Assembly (NCBI GenBank): GCA_913061235.1
Contig: CAJXTB010000016.1
Span: 62,001 to 126,000 of the forward strand
Direction of reading: 5' to 3'
Length of the DNA stretch: 64,000 nucleotides
Origin: an uncultured Pseudomonadota bacterium
GTDB taxonomy: Bacteria > Myxococcota_A > UBA796 > GCA-2862545
Shown: piece by piece, positions 43,968-52,365 of the stretch
How the letters are laid out: each line of letters begins with the position of its first letter
Numbering within the stretch: position 1 is the stretch's first letter
Translations under genes and position numbers: made by a program
The notes under the pieces: generated by a model
Seen by the model: the letters and a program-made list of their open reading frames with translations, nothing else
Told to the model about the DNA's origin: nothing
Databases searched by the model: none

Positions 43968-45137
43968 ATGCGCTTGCTCGCCTTGGCACTCATCCTCGCC
44001 GGATGCGCCAAGAAGACGACTCCCCCACCCGAACCCGTCGTTGAACCAAACACTGAACAGGACACCGAGCCGGACACCGAAGCACCGGTGTGCTGGACGG
44101 CGCCGAGTCATCCGGACCGTGTGCGGTATGCGGTGATCTCCCACCCGTTCGCCGGGCCGGGCGAGAATGCGAATGCGTTCGAGGTACTCAGTCTCAGCGC
44201 CGACGGAACGCTTGAACCCACCGGTACACACTTCGAAATGGGCCGAAACACAGACGGTTCCATCGTCTTCTCCCCAGACGGCCACTTGGGCGTTGCGGTG
44301 CAGGCGGACGGCTCTTTGGGCCTGTTCACCTTGGACGACGATGGCACGGTCACCGTGATTGCCGACCACCTAGGGCTCGGCCAGTTCTACGCCAAGCACG
44401 TCTCTATTGACCCGGTGGACGGCACCTTGTGGGTGGTTGACGGGAACTGGCCGAACAACGGCGGCGGTGTGTACCGACTGCCGTTGAACTGCCACACACT
44501 GGAAACGGGTCGGCCCGAACGCGTACTCCAGAGCAAGCTGGCGGTATCCCTCATCCTAGACGGCTCCGGCCCAGACATTTTGGTCGCATCGGCCATCGCT
44601 GGCAGCATTCCAGGCGATGACATCCACCTGTTGGAACTCGGTCCTATACAGCACTATGGATCCGGCCAAAACCTAGATGACAAGGCGATTCGAAGCGGCG
44701 TTGCACGCGCCGGCCACTGGCTGCTTGTCGCCGACAACAGCGCCTTCTCAGGCATTCCTCACCGAGTGGCAATCTCCGAGCTGCACGACGACCATGTGAG
44801 CCTCCACGCAACCTTCGAGATTGAAGACCCTTTCGACATCACCATCTCGCCCTTCGGCAATGCCGCACTCGTCACTTCCGGCATCCGAAACGCGGTGATC
44901 CGGCTTGCTTTCGATGGAACGGAGTGGACCAAAGAAGAGCGCGTCTCACGCCCGCGCCTACCCGGAAGGCTCGTGACCATCAGCCACCCTCCCTTGACCG
45001 GACGGGTATTCGTGGCCGAGAACCTGGGCGTCCGACAGCTCCAGTTTGACCCCGATGGAAGCGTCAGCGAGGTGGGCTACCTGGACTTCGGCAACAGCGA
45101 ATCGCACGTAGTCGGCGGTATCGGCGTTCAACCATGA
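43968..45137 (+). CDS. Beta-propeller lipoprotein
   Basis: A 389-residue lipoprotein. The ATG at 43968 (GGAG five bases ahead) opens MRLLALALILAGC with a lipobox. A linker EPNTEQDTEPDTEAP follows. The main part has about six repeats of the kind FSPDGHLGVAVQADGSLGLF and VTSGIRNAVIRLAFDGTEWTKE, typical of seven-bladed propellers in the lactonase or YncE group. No catalytic residues are evident. Its stop overlaps the start of the SprT/DUF2786 gene by the sequence ATGA, so the two are made from the same transcript although one is exported and the other probably cytosolic. Confidence 0.75.
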   Translation: MRLLALALILAGCAKKTTPPPEPVVEPNTEQDTEPDTEAPVCWTAPSHPDRVRYAVISHPFAGPGENANAFEVLSLSADGTLEPTGTHFEMGRNTDGSIVFSPDGHLGVAVQADGSLGLFTLDDDGTVTVIADHLGLGQFYAKHVSIDPVDGTLWVVDGNWPNNGGGVYRLPLNCHTLETGRPERVLQSKLAVSLILDGSGPDILVASAIAGSIPGDDIHLLELGPIQHYGSGQNLDDKAIRSGVARAGHWLLVADNSAFSGIPHRVAISELHDDHVSLHATFEIEDPFDITISPFGNAALVTSGIRNAVIRLAFDGTEWTKEERVSRPRLPGRLVTISHPPLTGRVFVAENLGVRQLQFDPDGSVSEVGYLDFGNSESHVVGGIGVQP

Positions 45138-46189
45138 CCATCACGGAGCGCGAACGAACCCTCTTGCGCGCAGCCGCGCAGTCCTGGCGTCAACTCAACC
45201 GTGACCAGTTCCGCTCTGCGATGCAGGCACCCAATCTAGAGATGAGTCGTGGAAAGACCCGTCTTGGCGGCTGGATTGGCGGCACACGAACCCTGCAGCT
45301 GTCACAGAGACTGCTCAGCGAGTACGACTGGCTGCAGGTCTTAGAGGTGCTGCGCCACGAGATGGCCCACCAGTACGTCAGCGAAGTACTTCAGGTCCAC
45401 GACGAGTCGGCCCACGGTGAAGCCTTTAAGCGTGTGTGCACCGAGTTTGGCATTGACCAGCGCGCAGTGGGCGAGCCTCTCGCCGGTGAGCCCCCCATCG
45501 AGTCACGGGTTCTCACACGAATTCGCGGCCTTCTCGCCCTTGCAGATAGCCCAAACGAGCACGAAGCCCGCGCTGCTGCTCGCAAGGCCTACACGCTGAT
45601 GCACAGACACAATGTAGAGCGCGTAGACGTGGACATTGCGCACTACACCGCGCGTCGAATCGGCCCCATCAAGAGCCGGTTCATGCTGCATGAAAAGGCG
45701 CTAGCTGGCTTGCTTGGCCAACACTTCTTCGTGCGACCCGTGTACATCCCGATCATGGACATGCGCACCGCCAAGCCGTCGAAGACGCTGGAGGTCAGCG
45801 GCCGTCCAGACAATGTGGCCATGGCCGAGCACGTCTACGCCTGGCTGTTGAGAACGGGAGAGCGACTGTTTACCGACTACAAACGTGAACACGGACTGCG
45901 TGGAAACACGGAGCGCCGGCGTTTTCTACTCGGCCTTGTCCGCGGCTTCACCGAACAGCTCAACCAACAACGGCAGACGGTTGAAGAGACCGGACTGGTG
46001 TGGGTCGGAGACGCCGGGCTGGACAGCTTTGTCGGCAAGCGACACCCCCGACTTCGCACGAGCCGCCCCAGCACGTTTAAGCGCACGGATGCCTACAACC
46101 AGGGCGTCTCACAAGGCAAACGCCTCGACCTGAAGCGCCCGGTCTCGCAGAAAGCGAGCGCACGCGGGCGACAGATCACCAAGAAGTGA
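45134..46189 (+). CDS. SprT-like metalloprotease fold protein with DUF2786 region
   Basis: A 351-residue protein. The N-terminal 115 residues end in a zinc-type motif RHEMAHQY (His75 and His79, Glu76) followed by HGEAFKRVC, the typical third-ligand region of SprT/Spartan-like proteins. RVLTRIRGLLALADSPNEHEARAAARKAYTLMHRHNV is the characteristic DUF2786 helix pair, and the following 170 residues continue that family. SprT-like proteases are linked to DNA-protein crosslink repair, but this combined protein is uncharacterised to my knowledge. The C-terminus is basic (KRPVSQKASARGRQITKK), which could bind nucleic acid. It is coupled to the upstream lipoprotein by an ATGA overlap. Confidence 0.8.
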   Translation: MTITERERTLLRAAAQSWRQLNRDQFRSAMQAPNLEMSRGKTRLGGWIGGTRTLQLSQRLLSEYDWLQVLEVLRHEMAHQYVSEVLQVHDESAHGEAFKRVCTEFGIDQRAVGEPLAGEPPIESRVLTRIRGLLALADSPNEHEARAAARKAYTLMHRHNVERVDVDIAHYTARRIGPIKSRFMLHEKALAGLLGQHFFVRPVYIPIMDMRTAKPSKTLEVSGRPDNVAMAEHVYAWLLRTGERLFTDYKREHGLRGNTERRRFLLGLVRGFTEQLNQQRQTVEETGLVWVGDAGLDSFVGKRHPRLRTSRPSTFKRTDAYNQGVSQGKRLDLKRPVSQKASARGRQITKK

Positions 46190-46247
46190 GACGGGCCGCA
46201 CCCACGTGTTGCCCTAGCCAAGGGCCACACGACGTTAGCTCTTCGGC

Positions 46248-46910
46248 ATGCGAACACTGATTCTTGGAAGCTCTGGCGGCATTGGCTCAGCCCTGGTCCG
46301 CGCTTGTTCTGCCTCGGGAGATGAGGTCTTCACCCTGTCTCGCTCCGAGAATGGCCTCGACGTCACCCGCGAAGACAGCGTGATTGACTGCGTCTCAGCA
46401 ATTCCGGACGGCCTAGACCGGGTCATCAATACCGTTGGTATTCTCACAACCGACGGCCAGGACCCGGAGCGACGCATGGCGTCCATCGACCCACAAGTGA
46501 TGGCCCGGGTGTTCGCCGTCAATGCCCTTGGTTCGGCTCTCGTCCTCAAGCACGTCAGCCCAAAGCTGACCCCGAGCGGACGCAGTGTCTTCGCCACCCT
46601 GTCCGCTCGTTTGGCATCCATCGGCGACAACGGACTCGGCGGATGGACAAGCTACCGCGCGTCCAAAGCGGCCCTCAATCAGATCATCCGCTGCGCAGCC
46701 ATCGAGCTGTCCCGCAAGCGCAAGCAGTCGGTGGTGGTGGGGCTACATCCGGGCACCGTTGAGACAGACATGACACGCAAGTTCGCACGCGGCCGGTACA
46801 CAGCTTCCGCGGACGAAGCGGCAGCACAGTTGTTGGCCGTGCTGGACGGGCTCGGACCCGCGGACTCTGGCGGCTTCTTCGACTACGACGGGAAGACGAT
46901 TCCGTTCTAG
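46248..46910 (+). CDS. Short-chain dehydrogenase (C-factor/CsgA-like)
   Basis: A 220-residue SDR. The nucleotide motif is GSSGGIGSALV near residues 7-17, NAVG/NTVG and NALG give the central motifs, and Y136-RASK-140 has the catalytic Tyr and Lys. The end LHPGTVETDMT matches the group containing Myxococcus CsgA (C-factor) and related short SDRs with no large substrate domain. The reaction is unknown. It stands 58 bases after the SprT-like gene and 51 bases before the amine oxidase on the same strand. Confidence 0.8.
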   Translation: MRTLILGSSGGIGSALVRACSASGDEVFTLSRSENGLDVTREDSVIDCVSAIPDGLDRVINTVGILTTDGQDPERRMASIDPQVMARVFAVNALGSALVLKHVSPKLTPSGRSVFATLSARLASIGDNGLGGWTSYRASKAALNQIIRCAAIELSRKRKQSVVVGLHPGTVETDMTRKFARGRYTASADEAAAQLLAVLDGLGPADSGGFFDYDGKTIPF

Positions 46911-46961
46911 AGGAACGGCCCTGCGGACCGCTTGCTGTAGCGTGGCACTACGGAGCCAAGC

Positions 46962-48353
46962 ATGGGTAAGAAGCGTAAGTGGAAAGTCCCCAAGGTCGCT
47001 CTTGTACAAGCCCCAACTCGCGTGATTGTGGTCGGTGCGGGTCTCGCTGGGTTGACCGCGGCGAGGGCCCTCCATGACGCCGGGATTGAGGTTGTGGTCC
47101 TAGAGGCCTCCGACCACGTTGGAGGACGCGCGGCCACCATAAAGCTGTCCGGAATACCCGTAGACCTGGGTGCAGCCTGGGTCCACGGCATCAAAGGCAG
47201 CCCAACAGCCGACGCCTTCAAGGCCGTCGGCAGTGAGCTTGTGTACGACGACTGGCTTGGAATGGTCGCCCACGACCGGCACGGGCGCGTCCCAGATGAC
47301 CTGTTGAACCCAGCGATTGAGTGGGCAGACGAGCTCGTAGACGACAGCGCCGACTTGGCCCAGGCCATTGGCGGTGACCCGCCAGTCATTGACGGCGTAG
47401 AGCGGTGGCTGAACGACCGAGGTCTGACCGGTCGGGAACGCGAGGCATTCGCGGTGCTGCTGCGCTTTGGTTTCGAGCACGACATCGGCGGGCCGGCAGA
47501 GGTCGGCTCGCTGTCGCACTGGGACTCTGGCACCCTGCCAAAGGGTGGAGATTATGTCCCGATTGGCGGCTACGAACCGCTCACAAACGCACTCTCAGCA
47601 GGGCTTGACGTACGGCTGAACCAGCCGGTCCACCAAGTCTCATGGACAGCGACCGGGGTCGAGGTGAGCACGACGCACCACACACTGTCGGCGTCTCACG
47701 TGGTGGTCACGGCACCCCTGGGAGTCCTGAAAGCCAACGCCATCCGATTCACGCCAGACCTCCCCGCTGCCCACCACGACGCTTGGGGACGGCTTGAGAT
47801 GGGAGCGCTGGAGAAGGTCATCCTGGTGTTCGATGAGGCACTGGACGCTGCAGGACGAGACACAGTGCTCCACGTCGACCCGTCAAATCCCTCTGCTCTG
47901 CCGGTGGTCAACGACATCTCCCGCTTTACCGGAGGCTCGGTATGGGTCGCCTACTCCAGTGGAGATTGGTCCGCCTTGGAGCGCCCCAAGATGTCTGACG
48001 ACGCCCTCGTAGCCCTCACGCTAGAGCGCTTGGCCACCGGGCTCGGAACCGACATCCCCGCCCCTGTCGCCACATGGGTCACCCGCTGGGCGGACAATCC
48101 ATTTACCCGAGGCTCGTACAGCTTCCTGCCCGTCGGCAGCTCCCCAGCAGATTTCGACGCCTGTGCCGAGCCGGTCGGGGGACGCGTTCTGTTCGCCGGA
48201 GAACACACCGATGCCGACTGGTATCAGACGACACACGGTGCCATTCGCAGCGGCCTGCGCGAAGCTCGACGCCTTGGCGTTCGACCTGTGTGGCCGCCAG
48301 CTTGTCTGGTTCCCGTGGCCGAAGACCCGCTAGCGAGTGACACGGCGACATGA
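46962..48353 (+). CDS. Flavin-containing amine oxidase family protein
   Basis: A 463-residue FAD protein. GGAG lies six bases before the ATG. A basic leader of about 20 residues (KKRKWKVPK) precedes the dinucleotide motif VIVVGAGLAGLTAARAL, then EASDHVGGRAAT and DLGAAWVHG, the hallmark of polyamine and monoamine oxidases. The C-terminal motif GRVLFAGEHTDADWYQTTHGAIRSGLREA closes the FAD site. Members oxidise amines or act as desaturases on other substrates. The leader might be a nuclear-type basic tail or mere spacer. It overlaps the next flavoprotein gene by the sequence ATGA. Confidence 0.85.
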   Translation: MGKKRKWKVPKVALVQAPTRVIVVGAGLAGLTAARALHDAGIEVVVLEASDHVGGRAATIKLSGIPVDLGAAWVHGIKGSPTADAFKAVGSELVYDDWLGMVAHDRHGRVPDDLLNPAIEWADELVDDSADLAQAIGGDPPVIDGVERWLNDRGLTGREREAFAVLLRFGFEHDIGGPAEVGSLSHWDSGTLPKGGDYVPIGGYEPLTNALSAGLDVRLNQPVHQVSWTATGVEVSTTHHTLSASHVVVTAPLGVLKANAIRFTPDLPAAHHDAWGRLEMGALEKVILVFDEALDAAGRDTVLHVDPSNPSALPVVNDISRFTGGSVWVAYSSGDWSALERPKMSDDALVALTLERLATGLGTDIPAPVATWVTRWADNPFTRGSYSFLPVGSSPADFDACAEPVGGRVLFAGEHTDADWYQTTHGAIRSGLREARRLGVRPVWPPACLVPVAEDPLASDTAT

Positions 48354-49570
48354 AGACCGACGCCGATATTGTCATTGTAGGAGCAGGTGCCGCTGGTTTG
48401 TGGGCAGCAGCACGCTGTGCAGAGGCAGGTCGTAGCGTGCTCATTCTCGAAAAGACCCCACGGGCGGGCACCAAGATCTTGGCCAGTGGCGGCACACGCT
48501 GCAACCTCACCACGACGCTTGGCGCACGAGCCGCAGCCCAGCTGTTCGGCCCCGAAGGCGCACGGTTCTTGAGCCCCGCATTCGCCGCACTGCCTCCACA
48601 CGCGGTCCGCGAGCTCTTCGCCACCATTGGTGTGCCAACCAAGACCGAGCCAGAGCTCGAGAAAGTCTTTCCAGCGAGTGACTCGGCACGGGATGTTCGC
48701 AATGCGCTACGCGGCTGGGCAACGTCAAAAGGTGCTGTCCTACAGACGGATAGCGAGGTCACAGGAGTGGAGCCGAGCGATGATGGCTGGCGCATTCACA
48801 TGGGCGACAAGACCCTCACAACTGCGATTGTCATGCTGTGTGCAGGTGGTCAGAGCTACCCAAAGACCGGCACAACCGGCGATGCTTACCCGTGGCTACG
48901 CAGCCTAGGTCTCAAGGTTGTCCATCCGGTTCCAGCCCTAGTTCCCTTGATCAGCCCAGCCGAGTGGGTTCGCGCGTTGACAGGCATCTCCGCAGATGTT
49001 GAGGTCAGCATTGGCAAGTACAAGCGGCGCCGTCCCCTGCTGTTCACCCACCAGGGACTGTCAGGCCCTGGCCCCATGGATGCGTCGGTGCATGTCGCCC
49101 GCGCTGCTGGGACCGTAGACCTGCACGTCGACCTGCTTCCCGACAAGAGCTGGGAGTGGGTACGCGACGCCTTGATGACCGCCGCACACCAGCCTGGTGC
49201 TCCGTCCATCAGCTCAATCCTGCCACTACAGCGGCGTGTTCTTCAGATGGTCTCCACCCAAGCCAAGCTCCGTCAGCTCAATCCGCGAGCGCGGGACTTG
49301 AACAAGGCCGAGCGCCACCGACTGGTCGAGACCGTCAAGCGACTGGCCATTCCCATCTCAGGCACAGCAGGCTTTGCCAAGGCCGAGGTGACTGCCGGTG
49401 GTCTGGCGCTGGCAGAGGTCGACCGCAAGAGCATGCAGGTCAAGAAGCATCCCGGTCTGTACGTCTTTGGCGAGCTGTTGGACGTGACTGGGCCAATCGG
49501 CGGACTGAACTTTCAGGCCGCTTTTTCGACGGCCGAGCTGGCTGCGAGGCACGCGACAGCGGCGCCTTAG
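48350..49570 (+). CDS. HI0933/BaiN-family FAD flavoprotein
   Basis: A 406-residue NAD(P)/FAD-dependent protein. DIVIVGAGAAGLWAAARCAEAG is the FAD motif, followed by EKTPRAGTKILASGGTRCNLTT, the signature of the HI0933-like (BaiN/YhiN) group, and LCAGGQSYPKTGTTGDAYPWL. The C-terminus VFGELLDVTGPIGGLNFQAAFSTA closes the FAD site. The group has a few known members, such as BaiN in bile acid dehydroxylation, but most are uncharacterised. It is coupled to the amine oxidase gene by ATGA, so both flavoproteins may act on one pathway. Confidence 0.88.
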   Translation: MKTDADIVIVGAGAAGLWAAARCAEAGRSVLILEKTPRAGTKILASGGTRCNLTTTLGARAAAQLFGPEGARFLSPAFAALPPHAVRELFATIGVPTKTEPELEKVFPASDSARDVRNALRGWATSKGAVLQTDSEVTGVEPSDDGWRIHMGDKTLTTAIVMLCAGGQSYPKTGTTGDAYPWLRSLGLKVVHPVPALVPLISPAEWVRALTGISADVEVSIGKYKRRRPLLFTHQGLSGPGPMDASVHVARAAGTVDLHVDLLPDKSWEWVRDALMTAAHQPGAPSISSILPLQRRVLQMVSTQAKLRQLNPRARDLNKAERHRLVETVKRLAIPISGTAGFAKAEVTAGGLALAEVDRKSMQVKKHPGLYVFGELLDVTGPIGGLNFQAAFSTAELAARHATAAP

Positions 49571-49580
49571 GGAAGGGCCC

Positions 49581-50063
49581 TTACGTCTCCCGGTCAGCCA
49601 GGACACGCAGCGCTCCATACGCCATCACGCACAGCATGGGACCGAGGGAGCCCACGGCAATGATGCGAGCGCTCTCTTGGACCGAACCCGTAACTCCAGC
49701 CTGCCAGACCGCGAGCGGCAGGACCGCACAGACGGCGTACACGGCAAAAGCCAGAAGCGACCTCAAGGCAATTCCGCGAAAGAACACCACTAGGACGGCA
49801 CAGCCAGCTGCCGCGAAGGCCACCGAACCCAATGCCGCAGCCGATGCCGTTCCAGCCAGGAACACATCCTGTGGGACGGCGTCTTCGGTGGCTCCATACA
49901 CGAAACCAAACACCCCCAGAGCGCCAGCCGTTCCGAGCAATCCACCGTAAGCGAGCACCCCAAGCGCCGCGACAACTCGTGCAGCCAAGTAGGTCCAAGA
50001 CCCCGGTGTCGACTCAGGGGGCTCTTGCGGGGGCTGAAACGGGCTGTTGGGGACGGGGTGCAT
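49581..50063 (-). CDS. Membrane protein, downstream of recN
   Basis: A 160-residue protein with four hydrophobic segments. It begins with a proline-rich cytoplasmic or N-terminal segment (MHPVPNSPFQPPQEPP), followed by about 130 residues of Ala, Gly, Val and Leu rich membrane spans. The start at 50061-50063 is the first ATG after the stop of the previous gene, with no clear ribosome binding site; longer forms reach back into that gene. It has similar layout to the gene directly upstream (four spans, similar size). Function unknown. Confidence 0.6.
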   Translation of the reverse strand: MHPVPNSPFQPPQEPPESTPGSWTYLAARVVAALGVLAYGGLLGTAGALGVFGFVYGATEDAVPQDVFLAGTASAAALGSVAFAAAGCAVLVVFFRGIALRSLLAFAVYAVCAVLPLAVWQAGVTGSVQESARIIAVGSLGPMLCVMAYGALRVLADRET

Positions 50064-50094
50064 GTACACAGAGCATGCCACAGTCGCAGCACCC

Positions 50095-50613
50095 CTAGAC
50101 TGCATCATCCGCAGTGGGCGCGACAGCCTGCTCTCGCTCCTCAATACCGCTCAACACAGCAACGCCGCCGAGCATCCCTCCAGGGATGACACTCGCGATA
50201 ATCAGCACCCACAGAATAGGAAGACCGGAGCTTGACCCCATTGCTTCCATCAGCAAGACAAGGGCAACAGATCCCCAGAAATACCCGCCGGCAATCGCAA
50301 AACTCTGGACCGCCCAGCGCTTGACGACCAGCGCAGCCCCAGCCGAGAACCCGCCCACAACGACGGCCGGAACCACTAGCGAAACTGTGACCACGATCTG
50401 GGTAGCAGGCTCAGCATTGCCGCCAATCGACTCGCTCGCCGCAGTCAAGCCCACCATGGCGAGGATTGCCACAAAGCTCAACACAGCACCGTACGCGACG
50501 GCCACAACCGACAACACCAACCGGACCCCGAGATGTCGACGTCCTAGGCGCACCGCCAAGGCAGTACGCCCGACACCGTCATCTACTGGAGCATCAAACG
50601 GCTCGGTGCTCAC
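50095..50613 (-). CDS. Membrane protein, translationally coupled to recN
   Basis: A 172-residue protein that starts from a GTG overlapping the last codon of recN by 4 bases. It has an N-terminal cytosolic segment of about 28 residues with many Arg (RLGRRHLGVR) and four hydrophobic segments, ending in a polar acidic tail. The layout agrees with the following membrane protein. I know no such family linked to recN, and a function cannot be read. Confidence 0.65.
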   Translation of the reverse strand: MSTEPFDAPVDDGVGRTALAVRLGRRHLGVRLVLSVVAVAYGAVLSFVAILAMVGLTAASESIGGNAEPATQIVVTVSLVVPAVVVGGFSAGAALVVKRWAVQSFAIAGGYFWGSVALVLLMEAMGSSSGLPILWVLIIASVIPGGMLGGVAVLSGIEEREQAVAPTADDAV

Positions 50614-52310
50614 ACCGAAGCCTGTGCCGTGTCCATCAGCTCAGCCGCAACTTTTCGCTGGGTCGCTGTAACTTCAACACCGCCCAACATACGCGCGAGC
50701 TCTTCGCGACGCTCGGCATCTGTCAGCGCCACGACCTCGCTGTGGGTCCGTTCATCGCGGACAGTCTTGCGCACCAACAGATGACGCTCCCCGTACGCCG
50801 CGACCTGCGGCAGGTGGGTGATGCACAGCACCTGGTGATGCTTACCAACATCTGCCAATTTCCGGCCAATGACCTCTGCAATAGCGCCGCCAACACCACT
50901 GTCGACCTCGTCAAAGACATAGGTGCCGACGGGTCCGCGCTGAGCGAGCACCCGCTTGACGCCAAGCAATGAGCGCGAGAGCTCACCGCCACTTGCAATG
51001 TCACGCAGCGGGCGTGGGTCTTCGCCGGGATTCGGTGCAATCAAGAACTCAACGTGGTCCAGACCTGCCGCGGACAGTCGCGCACCGTCTACCTCAAAGC
51101 CGTCCGCTCCGGTGAGTGCAGCCACGTCCACCTCAACGCGCGCGTTCCCCATTCCCAACGACTGGAGCTCGGCGGTAATCGCTTCCCCAAGCTGGGCTGC
51201 GGCGGCGCGACGCTTCTTGGACAGCCCCGCAGCGAGCACAGAGACCTCGGCCAATACGGCATCGTAGCGTTTACGAACCTCTGCCATTCGAGACTCAATC
51301 CCCTCAAGCTGCTCCAGTTCTTCGCGGGCTGACGTGGCTCGCTCCAACACATCGGACAGGTCCCGGCCGTGCTTGCGGACCAGTCGACTCACTTCATGCA
51401 GACGCTCTTCGAGCTCTGAGAGTGCCTGTGGATCGGCCTCAACCGAGCGTGCGTAGGACCCCAAGAAGCGCGCAGCCTCTTCGAGTTCGCTCCGAGCCGT
51501 GTGCACCGACTCCACAACGCTCGCTAAGGAAGGGTCCTTCTCTGCGGCATCTTCAAGGTCAGAAATCACGGTACCGAGCTGATCACACAGGGAGCCATCA
51601 TCTGCGTACAGGTGCTCTTCTGCCCGGCTCGCCACTCGCACCAGGGAATCGGCATGACGAAGCCGCGTGGCCTCATTCTCCCAGTCCGCAACCGTGTCTG
51701 TTCCCAGACCAATCGCATCAATCTCGTTGAGCTGGAATCGAAGCAGGTCTTCACGTTCTGCACGCTGCCGGGTGGCATTCTCAAGCTCGCGCTGCTCTGC
51801 GTCCACCTTCTTGAGCGCGCCATGGCCTTGACCGACCTGTCCGCGAAGCTCGCCTAAGTGTGCGAAGGCATCCAAAAAACCAAGATGGGTGCTGGCATCT
51901 ACAAGCGTGTGGTGCGCGTGCTGTGAGCTGATGTCGACGGTACCAGCCGCCAAGCGTGACAGCTGGGCAAGTGTGGTCAGCTGGCCATTGATGTAGGCAC
52001 GGGTGCGACCGGATGCGTAGACAACGCGGCGGACGACCACCTCACCGTCACACTCAATGCCGTCTTCAGCAAGGCGGGCCAACACGCCGGGCGACCCTGA
52101 CAGGTCAAACAAGGCTTCAACCTGGGCGGAGTCCTCACCAGTACGCACAACCCCAGACGGGGCACGAGCACCGAGGACCAAGCGCAGGGCCAAGACCAGG
52201 ATGGACTTGCCAGCCCCGGTCTCCCCTGTCAGCACATTGAGACCCGGGCCGAGTTCGACCTCTAAGTCCTCAATAATCGCCAGATTCCGTACTCTTAGCA
52301 GTGCAAGCAC
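50610..52310 (-). CDS. recN: DNA repair protein RecN
   Basis: A 566-residue SMC-like ATPase. The N-terminal motif VLTGETGAGKS has the Walker A lysine at residue 35 and opens as MLALLRVRNLAIIEDLEVELG, exactly the RecN pattern. Long charged heptad-like regions (residues about 160-370) form the coiled coil. C-terminal IASGGELSRSLLGVKR is the ABC signature, and VFDEVDSGVGG is Walker B. RecN acts in double-strand break repair. The GTG start has GGAGG ahead. Two small membrane protein genes follow in the same transcription unit. Confidence 0.96.
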   Translation of the reverse strand: MLALLRVRNLAIIEDLEVELGPGLNVLTGETGAGKSILVLALRLVLGARAPSGVVRTGEDSAQVEALFDLSGSPGVLARLAEDGIECDGEVVVRRVVYASGRTRAYINGQLTTLAQLSRLAAGTVDISSQHAHHTLVDASTHLGFLDAFAHLGELRGQVGQGHGALKKVDAEQRELENATRQRAEREDLLRFQLNEIDAIGLGTDTVADWENEATRLRHADSLVRVASRAEEHLYADDGSLCDQLGTVISDLEDAAEKDPSLASVVESVHTARSELEEAARFLGSYARSVEADPQALSELEERLHEVSRLVRKHGRDLSDVLERATSAREELEQLEGIESRMAEVRKRYDAVLAEVSVLAAGLSKKRRAAAAQLGEAITAELQSLGMGNARVEVDVAALTGADGFEVDGARLSAAGLDHVEFLIAPNPGEDPRPLRDIASGGELSRSLLGVKRVLAQRGPVGTYVFDEVDSGVGGAIAEVIGRKLADVGKHHQVLCITHLPQVAAYGERHLLVRKTVRDERTHSEVVALTDAERREELARMLGGVEVTATQRKVAAELMDTAQASV

Positions 52311-52365
52311 AGTACCTCCGCGCCGGCCCTATCCGCGTTTGTGCGGATTGCGATGCTTCACGAAA

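Noticed and set aside
46196-46225. GCCCT/AGGGC hairpin after the SprT-like gene
   Set aside because: Only five base pairs and no T tract.
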